Assembly: GCA_029339195.1 (NCBI GenBank)
Contig: JAPTJF010000054.1
Coordinates: 124,001-188,000, forward strand
Length of the DNA: 64,000 bases
From: Micractinium sp. NFX-FRZ
Taxonomy: Eukaryota; Chlorophyta; Trebouxiophyceae; Chlorellales; Chlorellaceae
Reading direction: 5' to 3'
Shown in pieces: positions 41,873-55,000 of this stretch. A model generated the notes under the pieces. It ran no database searches. It saw only the letters and a list, made by a program, of their open reading frames with translations, and was not told the DNA's origin. Position numbers and translations under genes: made by a program. The stretch's first letter is position 1; every line of letters starts with the position of its first letter.

Positions 41873-43050
41873 CATCGTTCCGCCATTCTTGCAGAGCTTG
41901 CTGCGCCCGCCTGAACACCGTCATCGCCTCCCGCAGAACGGTTGCCTACGCCCCGGGCTCAGTCTGCCTGCTCTTCCCCGAGCGTGCTCCGCTTGGCAGA
42001 CTGGACGCTCCTGTGCACAGGGGGTTCCTTTGGGGCAGTGTGATCATCAAAAGAAGGATCTCATGTGCGCCGCAGTAGCGTGGGCCCTCTGCGGCTGCTG
42101 CTGCATGGGATCTGCTGGTCAGGTGGCGGCCCGGCAGAAAACCGGACAACCCTGTCCTCCTGCCGCCGCCGCTGCGAGCAATTCTCGCCCGTTGATGCAC
42201 TTGCCCAGGACCATTGGTTTTTGGGTTGCAAACAAACAGATGTATAAAAGAACAACATGGAGCCGGCGGCCTGTCCTCAAATCCCTAACTTGCCTCGCCG
42301 CCTGGCACCCGTGCCGACCAGGCAGGTGTGACGTGATCCACGAGTTGGCTGTGTGATGCACGGTTTCCATGGTTGCGCGCCAGACTTTGGACCAGACATA
42401 GAATAGTGCCCACCGTACGGGCTGTGGTGTGATGACTGCACGGACATGAAGCAGGGGCGCGTCATAAGCCCATCATGCAGCCCTGACTCGCCAAGCGATG
42501 CTTGTACTCACCATGAAGGGCTGGGCGTTCAGCGCCATCAGCGGCGCCCACCTCTGGCCAACCCTGCTGCTCAGCTGCGGCCTGCTGGCCGCATGAACCG
42601 GAACTGGCCAAGCCGCCGCCCTCCCTCCAACACCCAAAAGAGCTGGGCGCTGAGCACACAATGCACATCCGTGGAAATTGCCTCCTTGCCGTGTGAAGAG
42701 CGTCTGCTGCCCCTGGTGAAGGCAGCCAGGCGGCTGGACAGCGACCTGCCGAGCGGTGCTTCCAGCCTAGCCTGTTCCTGATGGCAAAGCCATCCCCTGT
42801 CCAGGATGAAGACCGTCCCCGCCCACGACGCCCCCTGAGCACTCACTCAGCTGAAGCTGTGTGTGTCACATTGCAAGCTGTCCTGTCTACAAGCGGGGCA
42901 GTCACGGCGCAGCGCAGAACAAGGAACACACGCAAGTCGCCTGCCCCGAGCGCGCCTGGCGGGCCCACCCCTCTGGCCCCCGAGCCCGGCACCGCTGCTG
43001 CTGCTGCACGTGCATCAGCCTGCTGCACGCTCAGGAGGGCTTCTCCACAC
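41873..43050. other. Intergenic region, membrane protein / clathrin heavy chain 3' end
   Basis: Nearly 1.2 kb with no supported gene. It contains the promoter side of the membrane-protein gene and the clathrin 3' untranslated region. Confidence 0.5.
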
Positions 43051-46000
43051 TCAGAACTGCGGCGGCATGCCATAGGCGGGTGCGCCGCCAAAGTCTGCCG
43101 CGCCGCCGTGGTGCCCGCCGTCGGCGGGCCCGGGTAGCGCGAGGTACGAGTTGAGGTGGAGGTACGCGTTGGCTGCCTGCTCCTGCTCCTTGGCCTTGTC
43201 CTCCTCGCTCCTCCGCGCCTCCTGCGGATTCAGGGTAAGGAGGAGCGGTGGCTTGGGGTGAGGAGTGGCGGTGGTGAGAGGGCGCTGAGCTAGCAACGGA
43301 CGCTGTGGTGGGCAACACACGCACAGCGGGGTGTGCCACGCGCGGGCGCCGGCCCAGCAGCAGATGAAAGCGAGGTGCAGCCCGGCCCAGCCCAGTCCAG
43401 CGCAGCACTGATTGTTAGGAGCCTCAGGGTAGGGCGTGAGCAGGAGGGTGTGTGCTCACCTGCGCCTCCCGGCGCTCGTGCATGAGCGTGTCCACCTTGG
43501 AGGTGTAGTCCCTGCGGGGCGGGGGGAAGGGGAGGACACCGGTGTGGTGAGAGGAGGCCGGTATGGTGCAGAGGAGGAGGCCGGTGTGGTGCAGAGGAGG
43601 GAAGACCGGTTTGGTGAAGAGGAGGAGGCAGGTGTGGTGAGAGGAGGAGACACAAGTGAAGGGGCGGGGTTGAGGAACAAGGGGAGGAGGTTGCTGGTTG
43701 GGTGGCCAGGGGTGCGTGCAGGCTGCCTGCCAACGCCTCACCCCAACCCACCCAGCCTGTCGCCCGGCACAGCACAGGCACACAGAGACTTTGGCTTGAG
43801 GGTCCGGGTGAGGAAGGGCGTGACCGGCGCATAAAAGGGCCCAACTGGTCGCCCCCAACCAACCAATGCGCAGCCAGCCCTCCTGACTGACCGCCAATCA
43901 GCGCTGCCCCAGCCCGTGTGTCAATCACACGCTGCCCCTTCCTAGGGAGCTCTCACTTGAGGGTCTGGATGAGGAAGGGCATGAGTGAGTCCATGAGGCC
44001 GTTGGTCCACGCCACCTCCATGGCCACATCGGGCTTGATGAGGTCGTAGCAGGTGTAGAGGCAGGCGGCAAAGCACTCGCGCTGCTGCTCGTCAACAAAG
44101 TAGCGCAGCAGGTCCTCGGCAATCTCGCGGTCCGACGACTGCACGTGGTTTATAGGTAAGGAAGGAAGGCAAGCAAGGAGTGGGGTGAGCAGGGGCAATT
44201 TCGCGGTCCGACGACTGCAGGTAATGCAGGGATGCAATGATGGAGTGATGGGAGGGAGGAAGCAGGTGCAGAATGGGGTGAGCAGGGGCAGGGTGGGCGA
44301 GCTCTGTTGCTGCAGAAGTGCAACTGCACACTGAACAGTGCCCCCTCGTCTTCTCCTGCCAGCCCCCAGCCCACCTGCACCAGTTGTTCTTTCCTTGGTG
44401 TCCTTGCAAGCATGCCCCTCCCTGCACCCCTCCCCCACACCCTGCCCAAGTGCGCACCTGCGCTGCCGTCTCCATTGGCGTCCTTGCAAGCTTACCCCTC
44501 CCCCGCTTTGCACCCTTAACCCACACACCCTGCCCAAGCCCGCACCTGCGCCGCCGTCTCCATGGCGTCCTTGTACAGCTTGTCCGTCTTGGCCAGCGCC
44601 ACCGCCTTGCGCCACTTCAGGTTGCGCTTGTAGATGAAGCTGGCGATGCGGCGGAACTCCATCAGCTCGTGCTTCTCCAGCCTGGGGGGAGAGAGGGTGA
44701 GGTTGGGATGGGTGAAGAAGGGTGGGTGAGGTTTGGTTGGCGAGGAACGGTTGGGTCGAGAAAGTAGGTGGGTGGGTGAGATGAAGGGGCGGCAGGGCAA
44801 GCAGGCGCAGATGAGGTGGTGCTGCTAAGAATGCAACGTGCTGCTGTTCGGGGCCTGCGGCAACACACTCCCACACACGCCCCTTCCCCCGCTCGACGCG
44901 GCCCCACCGCCCCATCCAGCTCACTTGGCGGCCAGAGTCAGCTGGTCAAAGTTGTCGTAGGTGGTGATGGAGTCGCGCAGCGCTGCGAAGTCCTCCTCCT
45001 CGATCAGCAGCTCGTTCACGGCCTCATTGACCTGGCGGGAGGGAAGGGAGGGAGGGAAGAGAAGAAGAGTGGGTGGGTGGGTAAGACTGGGCTTGGCAAG
45101 ATTAGCAGCTCGTTCACGGCCTCGTTGACCTGGCGGGAGGGAGAGAAGGAGGAAAGAGAGGAAGAGTGGGTGGGTGGGTGGGTGAGAATGGGCTTGTGGT
45201 GGGAGCCCCGCGCAAACTTGGCTTTGGCTGGCGGGTCAATCCGCCACCGTTGCTGCTGCTGCTGTTGCATCAGCAGCCACACCAGCTGCCCGGTTCTTTG
45301 GAGGCCATCATGCTGATGATGGTGCAAGGAGCCTCACCGCCGACAGGCTGTTCTTCTGCACGCTCAGCAGGCAATCCACCAGCAACTACACCAGCTGCCC
45401 AGTTGTTTACGAGTAGGGCCTCACTCACCGCCGACAGGTTGTTCTTCTGCACGCTCAGCAGGTAGTCCTTGACCAGCGGCAGCTGGCCCGCACGCCGCAT
45501 GATGTCCACCACGCGGCTGTGGTCCACGCGCGCCTCCACCACCTGTGCAGCGGTGTGTGTGTGTGGGGGGGGGGAGGAAACGGCACGGCACGGATCAGTG
45601 TGTATTGTGTGCAATGGAGGGAATTGATTGATTGAGCAACACACGCAATTGCCCTGCCCCATTGGGGGGAGACGCGACATAGATCGGTGTAGTGTGTGTG
45701 TGTGAGGGAGGGTTGGGCCAGAGCAGGCCTGTGAAGGCTCTGGCGGCAGGCTGCATGTCTGCGCCCCACACCCACCAAAGCTTGCGCCAGGCAAACCCCA
45801 TCCAAACACACTGCACCCCCAAGACCACGCCATGCCTGACCCGTCCTCCCCTTCCCTCCCTGCAGCCCAGTGCTGGCCATGCCCCCCCAAGGCTGCCCCC
45901 TTGGCTCACCTTGAGCAGGTCGTTGAGCAGGTCTGGGTGCTCCTCCAGGTAGAAAGAGATGCCCTTGTACAGCGTCTCCGCTGCCTTCACCTTGACCGCC

Positions 46001-49000
46001 ACGTCCTTGAACTGCAGGCAGGGTGATAGGTGAGGAGGGGAGAGGGAGGGGTGGAGAGGAGCGGGGTGAGCACGAGGGGCAAATGGGTGGAGTGGAGGGT
46101 GTAGGGGGAGGGCGCAGGTGCGATGAGATGGTGCAGCTGGCAAACACCCCAACCACTGCCCTGCATGCCCGCAACAAACCCGCCCACCGCCTGCCCACCC
46201 AAGACACGCTGGCCCAAGCAGGCCAGCGGTGAGTTTGTGGCTGTGTTTGAGTGTTAGCAGCTTGACGTGAACCAGTCAGTGCAGGTATGTGACCAACACA
46301 CAGGTGCGGGCACACCACATGGGATGAGTTTTGCTCATCCACCGCACCTGCACGTGCTCCCATGCCAGGGGGGAGTGCGTGATCATCACTCCCAGCGCGT
46401 TGTCGTACTCGTCGTAGGCCACGTACAGGAAGGTCAGCTCCCGCCACAGCTCCAGCTCCTCGCACACCCGGATGAGCTGGGGCACGTTGAGGCGCGTGGA
46501 GAAGAGCTTCAGGTGCTCCATCAGGCGCTCCTGCGGGGGCAGCGGGTGGTGGGGGGGGGGCAGGGGGATAGGGGGTGGGGTGGGATGAGCGGGTGGGTGA
46601 TGTTGCGGGGCCACCACCTGGGCCTTAGCTTAGGGGTGCGGTGAGAGGCGGGTAGGTGGGCCCAGGGGCCGCAGCGTGGAAGGCTGGGCCCACCGACGCC
46701 TGGCGCAGGGAAGCCTCAGGCTCTGCCCAACACGCCCTCCGGCGTTGCTCCCCGGCAACACCCCCGGCGACAGCACACCACAAACAGCAAGCACAGCCCC
46801 GAAGCAGCAGCACCCGTCTCTGGCAGCCAGCCAGCGCGGCTCACCGGGCGGTACTTGGCGTACAGCACGCCCAGCTCCGTGAAGATGCCCATGTGCGCGC
46901 GCTCCAGCCCGATGCCGCTCTCCAGCAGCGTGATCAGCTCCTCGTAGTGCCCCCGGGTCTGGTAGAAGTCGGAGACCTGCAGGGGGGTGAATAAGGGGAG
47001 GACGGGGAGGTGTGAAGCAGCGCAGGGGCGGGGCAGCACAGAAGCAGTGAAGCAATGGGGCGGGCGTCGAGCGGCAGGGTTGGCGGTTGGGGAAACCTGG
47101 CAGGCAGCAGGTGCATGCCTGTACCAACTGAACATGACCCCAGCCTGCTTGAGATACCTCAGCGGCAGGTCGGCATGCAGTCCATGCTCATTAGGCCACC
47201 TCAGCAGCGCCAGGTCAGCATGCAGCCCAGCTTATGAGCGCACCTCCATGAGGTCGTCGGCGTTGATGATGATGTTGAGGCCGCACAGCTGCGCCAGCTT
47301 GAACTCGCCCTCCTCCACGCACGCGTACGCCACCTCCTTCCAGGTGCGGGGGGAGTTGGCCTGCGGGGCGGGTGGGGGGGCGAATGCGTTGCGAGGGGAA
47401 TTACTTGACCGCGCTGTCCAGCGACGCCAAGGCAGGGCAGGTGGGTGGTACATTCCAAGAGGGAGAACAGGGCAGGCGCAGGCAGGGACCGCCGGCGCCT
47501 GCACGCCGGCTGCTTTTCCCCCACCGCACCTTGCGTGCCGCGTCCACCGCGGCCTGGAACTGGTGCAGGCGGACCAAAGTGGAGGCGAGGCGGCCGTAGT
47601 TGGGGATGCGGGTGTAGATGATGCGGGCGGCGTCGTACAGGCCCTCCTCGAAGCACCTGTGGGCGGGGCCCACAAGAGAAAAAGATGTGAGGGCGGGGTG
47701 GTTGGGGGCTTCAGGCAGTCAGGCAATGCACCGGCGCTGCATGGCATGTTTCCGCCCGGTTGCTTGCTCTGCCCTGGCCCCACGCGATGGCAAGCAGTGC
47801 TGCTCAACCCTGCCCATCTGGCATCTGACCACCGCGACCCGCCCATCTCCCGATCCTTTAGCAAACCCTCTCCTACGTCCCTGTGCCCACCTGTCTCCCA
47901 CCGCCTGCAGGTTGGCCAGGTGGCTGCTGGTGATGAACTCCTCCAGCGGCCCCAGGTCCTTGTTCTTGGCATACGCATACACCAGCTCCGTGTCCACCTG
48001 GGGCAGCGGGGGAGAGGGGGACGCGACAGGGGGGTTGGTGTGATGGGGTGGGTGGACGGGAGGAGAGTTGCGTGGAGCAAGGCAAGGGAGGACAGCGCAC
48101 GGCAGTGCACTGTCAGGGGGGTGGATAAGAAGGGGGTTGGCCGTAGGGCAATGCAAGAAAGGGCGGCGCAGGAGTGCAGCGGCAGGCAGGCTGCCACTGC
48201 TTCCGCCACCCTCTGCCTGCTGCCTGCCTGCCCTGCCATGCTGCGCCCCCCGGCTGCACCCCTTGCCCTTTGCTTCCCCCACCTCCCACCACACATGAGC
48301 TCACCTTGGGGTCCTTGATCTTCTTGCGCACCATCAGCAGGTACTTGGCCAGGTCGTCGTACTGCCCAGACTGCGGGACAGGGGCGGGGTAGGGAGGAAA
48401 GCAGGGGGGCATGCACGCGTGTGAGGGCACAGAATGCAGGCCGCATTCAGGCATGCACACTGGCAGGCAGGCTTCGTTCGCATGCAACCTGCTCTCTCTC
48501 CCTGTTCCTTTCAGAAAGTGTAGGTGTCCAGCCACTGCCTCTAAACCACCTAAAACCCTCCGTTCACAGCCCCGAACCTCCTGAAAGCCTCCCTTCAATT
48601 CCATGAACCTCAGGGAAAGGCAAATCAATCGCGAACATGCGCCCCAAGCTCACCTCGCTGGCCTTGGCGATGACCTCGTTGTACTTGGAGGTGTCGGCGG
48701 CGCGCAGGTAGGCCGCAATGGCGTCGCTGACCTGCACAGGAGGGGCAGCAGCGGTGGTGCAAACAGCGGGCGGGGTTGGTGGGTTGCTGGGGGCAAAAGA
48801 GCAGCGCGGCAGGATGTCCCAGGCAGGCCGACATGCAGGGCGGTTGGCTGTGAGCAGGCGGCATGGGCTCTTGAAGATGGGTGCACGACTGTGCTCTGGG
48901 TGGTGCCTCGTCATCTCCCCGCTTCACAACGCGAGCACGCCCTTTCTACCACCCTTGCACCCTGCCCACCTGCGCGTGCTCCAGGTAAGAGTTGGCCAGC

Positions 49001-52000
49001 TCGCTCCACACGACAGGCTCGTCCACCTAGAGAGGCAGGGAAGGCGGCGAGGGCAGGCCGGAGCAAAGTCATGCGACCACCCTGGATGCGGTGCTGAAGC
49101 GTAGCTCTTCACCCTTGGCGGCTTCTCAGATCAACCACCCTCGATTGCTTCTTGGGCGAGAATGTAGTCACTCCATTGCTCAGCTCCCCTGCCCTCTCCC
49201 CCCACCGCATGCACAACCATCCACTCCTAGGGTCCACCTTGGTAGGCAATCTCATGCGCCCGGTTCACGTCCCCCCCCACCCCTTCCCCTCCCACAACAC
49301 GCGCAACCAACCACCCCTTTCGTAAAAGCCCCACCTTGGTGGCGAATTCGTGCGCCCGGTTCAGGTCCTCCATGTGCTCCAGCACCACCTTGATGGCCTG
49401 CTGCTTCAGCCCAAACTTCTTGTAGATCTCAAACGCCTCCTCAAACAACTCGTAGCTGCACGGGCAAGGGGGGGGCGGAGGCCAGGGGGCGGAGAACGGT
49501 TGGGAGGCGGGGGACAGGCAAAGGAGGCAAGGACGCCGGGGGTGGGGGTCCTCCGCACGTGTTGTATCTCATCTTCTCTCAAGCGATTTCACAAACAGCT
49601 CGTGGCTGGGGGATGGAAAACAGGCAGGGAGGAGTGGAGGTTGGAGGAGAGTGGGAAAGAAAGAAAAATATGCCTGAGGGGGAGGCGGCAGCTGACAGGC
49701 AGAGGGAGCAGTTGGCAAGGAACCAGGCAGGCAGACATGCTATGCGCAGCCAACGATCCAACCAGTGCCGCTGCACTGCCGCTGGCTACAGCTGCTGCAG
49801 GCTTTCCGCCCCCGCACTCACCCCACGGCAATCTCTCCCACTGCCGGGCCATCAAAGTTGTCGAGGCGGTGGATGTAGTCCTTGACGCGCGACTTGTCGG
49901 CCTTGATGGCGGTGATGATGAGCAGGTTCTGCGGGCGGGCAGGTGGGTGGGCGGGACGGAGTGGGGGAAGGTGAGGAGCAGAGCAGACACCAAAGAAGAG
50001 AGTGCAACGGACACGAGCAAACGCACAAGAGCCTCTGCTCCACACACAGCTGTTCTCTGACGTTCCCGTGCCGTGCCGCATTCCTTTCCACCCCAAACCC
50101 CCTGCCCTCTGCCCCAGACGTGCCTGCAGGTTGTGGTTGTTGCTGAAGGAGGAGTTGTTGAGCACAATCTTCTCCAGCAGCTCAATCAGCTCCGCCTGCA
50201 GGTCGGCCTGCATGAAGGCCTTGACCGCCACCGACACCGACTCGGGGTTCTTGCACTCGGGCAGCGCGGTGGACACGACCTGCAGACAGGTGGGCGGGAT
50301 TGGGTGTGAGGGGGCCAAGAAGTGCGGCAGAGGGTCTGGCAGAAGTTGCAGCCAGGCGGCACGAGAAGAGGCGAGAAAAGGTGGGCAGGCACGCAGGCAA
50401 GGAGCGGGAGAGAGCAAGCGCAGGCGGGCCCAGGCCGTAGCTGCACACAGCGAGGCGCGGAAAAGGCGCATGCCGTGCACGCTGTGCTCACCTGGTCGAT
50501 GAGCTGGCGGCGGAACTTGTTCTCCTCTCCCAGCACCGACAGCCAGAGGTCGGAGTCGGAGCGCTCCACGATGTAGCGCGCCTGCCAGTGGGTGGGCGGG
50601 TGGGTGTAGCGGGCGCGGGGTCAGCAGGCGATGATGAGCAGGGGGAGGAGCAGGCCACACAGAATCTTCCTCTCCACTGCAGTATTCCTCTCCCCTGCAA
50701 CTGCCCCGTCTCCAGCCCCCTTGCATCCGCTCCAGCTGACAAGCCCTGCTGTCCCCACTTCACCCTTCCTTTCATCAGTAGCCCGCCCCACCCTTGACCC
50801 CTTCCCAACACAAGCACCTGCAGCTTGAACATGGCGTTCTTGTTGGTGCACTCCACCAGCGCCTCGTCGCACTGCCCCCGCTTGTAGGCCACGCAGGCCA
50901 GGCTGGGGTCGCGCTTCTCGGCAAACTTGCCCACCACCTGGGGGCGGGGCGGGGAGGGGGAAGATTTGCATGGGGTGGTGTCAGGGACAGGGGTTTGTGG
51001 GAAAGAGGCAGAGGATCAGGACCGCGCTGCATGGCACGGCGCATCACAAGGTGGTACTTCTTGCTGACCCCTGCCGGCCCTCTCCTCCCGCAGCCCAGGC
51101 ATGCTGCCCGCCTCCCGCACTGGCTGTCCTCCCCCTTGGTCCCCCCCCATGCTAGCCGCGCGCCGCGCAGGCATGCTCCTGCCGTCCACGCTGTCTTGTC
51201 CCCCCAACGCCTGTCTCACCAGCGAGTCGTAGTAGGGGTTGGTGGTGAGGAAGTGCTCCGGGTTGTTGTTGGTGTCGATGATGATCTTGCCCAGCGCGTT
51301 GTGCACCTGGGGGTCCTGCACGAACGCACAAGGGGGGCCGGGACAGGACAGGAGAGGGGGCAGGAGGGGGCCGGGGGCGGTGAGCAGCGTGGGGTGTTTG
51401 TTGTGGGGTTGCGCGGTGCGATTTTTCCTCCTGCACAGCGCACGCACGCGCTGCACGTCCAAAGCCAGCCTCTCACCCCGTCCACAAAAATCAAGCTCCT
51501 CCCTTTTAAGCTCAGCCCCATGTCGCAATTCACATCGCTCCAAGAATCCCTGACCCTGATCCCCTCAGCCCCCTGCCAGCCAGCCAGCCCACCTGCCGCG
51601 CCCACACCCGCCAGCAGCACCACCCGCCCACCTTGGACCCTTCGGACACCAGCTGCTCCAGGAAGGGGTTGAGCATCTTCAGCTTGTTGCGCTTCTCCAC
51701 CTCGGCCACCAGCGCCTCCACCGGGATGAGGGAGCGCACCGACAGGATAAGGTTGTTGATGAACGCGTCGTCGGCCTCAGCATCCAGCAGGGCGCCCACC
51801 ACCTGCGGGAGGGTGGCGCGGGTTCAAAAAGAGGGGGGAAGGCAGTGAGGCAGGGTGAACGACAGTGTTAAGGTTCTTGGTGTTGGTGATGGCGGCGCAG
51901 CCTGCACACCCAGCAGCACGCCCAGTAGGCTAGGCCTCAAACCTATCCCTCATACAAACATTCCTCTGCCCACCCCATTCCTCTGCCCACCCACCTGAGG

Positions 52001-55000
52001 GGCCTTCTGCGGGTTGACCTTCTGCACGTAGCCCTCGATGTACTGCAGGCAGGCAGGCAAGCAGGGAAATGGGCAAGGCGCAGCGGGGGGAGGCACAGCG
52101 AAAGACAGGGTTGCTTCAGACCCCATTGGGCATTTGTGCGTGGACGGGCAACAGCTGCAAGGAGGAAGGAGGAAACATTGGCCCGGCAAGGAGCAGCAAG
52201 CAATGGCCATCCCGTTTCCAGCAAGCTTCACGGCAAAAGGCTCTTGAGCAAAGTGGTAGAGCTGACCGTGCTCACCCGGTACATGTTCTTCTGGTACAGG
52301 TAGAGCGTGAGGTCGGGCACCATGTCGAAGCGGTCGCACACGTTGATGAGGGGGCGGGCGTCGGGCAGGTTGGCCTGCGCAACACAGCGATGGGGTTGCA
52401 TGGAGGACCAGAGAGGGAAGGATGAGACACAAACAAAGAAGAAGAGAGGATGAGACGTACATCCTTGCTGCTCCGTAATATTACGGCGCATGCCCTCAAT
52501 GTATCCGGCGCATGCCCTCACGCTCTCCTTTCAGCACTACCACCCCAGATTCCTCAATTCAAGCGCCTCCATGAGGAAGGCCTGCACGCAGCATTATTTC
52601 CAGCAGTTTCTGGCTCCCCTCCCTCCACCACCAACATTCAAAACCGCCAGCCCTCCCCACCCCCACACCTCCATGAGGAAGGTCTTCACGCGGTCTGCGG
52701 GGTAGAAGTTGGACTCGCGCGTCGCGCGCTCCACCTCCTTGAGCTGCCCCGTCTTGGCGGCCGCCTCGATGTACTTGTAGTGCACCTGCGGTACCATGGC
52801 AGTACCAGGGGTGGTGCGGCCGGAGAAGGTGAGGGGCGGGGTGCATGGTGGGAGCATGCCATGTGGCAGAGCACAGCAGTCCCGGCGCTTGCACTACCAG
52901 CCACATGTGTGCCAAACGACGCCCCCACGACCGCACTTCAGTCCCTCCTACCTTAGCAGATTGTGGCCACCCTTCACAGCCCTCCCATCAACCCCCACTC
53001 CTCCCCACCCCACCGCGGCCCACCTCGGCGTCCTCGGAGAATGCGATGTGCGCGCCCAGGTAGAAGTACAGGCCGTGGTACGACTTGTGCGCCTCCAGCA
53101 GCTCGATGATCTTCCCCGCCGTCAGCTGCTCCGTGTACTCCTTGGCCACGTTGACCACGATCTGCAGGTTCTGCTGCATGTTGGTCTCAAGCAGCACCTT
53201 GAGGCACTCCAGCGCCCACTCGGCTGCAGCGACAGAGGGGGGGCAGGGGAGGGAAGGCAGGAGGGAAGGCACAACTTCAGGAGAGGCCCTTCAGATGCTG
53301 CTGCATGTGTTGCATGAACCGCCCCGCCTCCCCGCTTCGGGCACCCGTATGCATGCGCATTGCCTGAACTCTGGCCTCTCCCTCCTCCTCCTGTACAAAG
53401 TCCAATACATGAACACAGCCCTTTTGATGACGCCTGAACTCTGGCCTCTCTCACCCGACAGGGTGCCAAAGTACTCGACCAGCGCCTGCGGCTCGATGGC
53501 GTGCGTGTTGACGATGACGCGCTTGATGTCGGACAGGTCGGTGTAGTGCTGCAGCGCGCGCATGTACAGCCCCGCCTTCTCGCACAGCTGCGCCACGCGC
53601 GGGCGGTCGTAGTGCGTCAGCGTGCCGTTGGCCAGGATGGCGTCCGCAACCTGTGGGGCCGTCAATGGGTGAGCACAGGGGGTAGGGCCCAGGGGAGTTG
53701 AGGTAGGTGAGGGTGTGTGAGGAGGCCAGGTGGGGCAGGGCGGTGCGAGCCCTTTGGCAGGCAAGGGGAGCCGAGATGGGGCAGGGGGCAAGGGAGCATC
53801 CCATGGCACCCCTTTCTCCTGCTTCCTTTGCTTGCTGCCACCCCTCCTCAACCTCCCCAGGGTGGGGCTGGCCACCTCTGGCACTTGGCCGCACCACCCT
53901 GCTCCTCTTCTCTACACCCATCAGGTTGGCCACCAGGTTCGAATTGCAGCAGCAAGCTTGGTTTGAAACACCAACCACTGTCCACCTGCCTCATTCAATC
54001 GCCTGTTACTGTTATGCCCCTCCCCTGCTGCCTGCCCCACCCACCTGCGGGTTGGTCACCAGGTTGATCTCCAGCAGCTTGGTCTGCAGCACCGCGTTCT
54101 TGGCGTCGTTGTCCTGCAGCACGTCCAGCAGGAATGCCGTGGCCTCGCGCACCATGTTACGCTGCAGGAACATGTCGGCCATGGTGTTCAGGTCCAGCGG
54201 GGGCCCAGGCTGCAGTTGGGTGGGGACAAGAGGGGGCAGAGGGGGAGGGGGGAGTGCGGGTTGGTGTCAGAGAAAAGGTCTGGAAACGGCAGAAGCAAAT
54301 GCAGGGCAGCCAGCGCAGGGCACAAGCCTGCCCACGGGTCGCTTGAACACGCAACGAGGCCACCACAAAGCACTACAGCAGCGCCCAAGAGGCACCTCAA
54401 CCTGCATGGCCACCACCTTGCCAGGTTTTCAAACCATGTCACATACATTTCCCTCAGGCTGGCCCACAAGTGAACGTCAAGGACAGCGAGGTATGCACCT
54501 GCTTGGCCACCATCTTGGCCAGGTTGACCGCTGCGTCAGGGTTGTCCATGCAGAGGCGCTGCAGGAGGAAGAGGTAGTCGGGGGAGGCGCCGCTGCTGCG
54601 GGTGTACTGCGCCTGCAGGGGGAGAGCAGAGGGAACGGGGGCACGAGGCAGTAGGATGACGTCAAAACGGCTGGTGCGAAATAAAAGCAGGCAGTCGACG
54701 GTGCGGCCTCTGCTCTGGCCCACATGCACATTGCATGTTTATGATGTCAGAACTACTGCACCCACCTATAGCCCTGCCTAGCCACCGCTCAGCCAGGCCG
54801 CCACAACCATCGCAGCTACCTGCACACGCATAACTTCCATGCCCCTGCTGAGACCCCACCCACATACCAGCTGGTCAAAGTCTCCCTTGGCCGCCAGCGC
54901 CTCCACCACCTTGCCGCTGGCGCCCGCCTGCTGGTAGATCGCCTGCGCGGTGTCCCAGTCGGAGGCGCCCTTGAACAGGTCTCCCAGCTCCTCACTGGCA

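Noticed and set aside
41826..41875. First exon of the membrane protein at an ATG near 41872 joined by a 46-nt intron
   Set aside because: The frame works (MTSE|GNLNDAK), but introns elsewhere in the window are all over 100 nt. The 5' end is left open.
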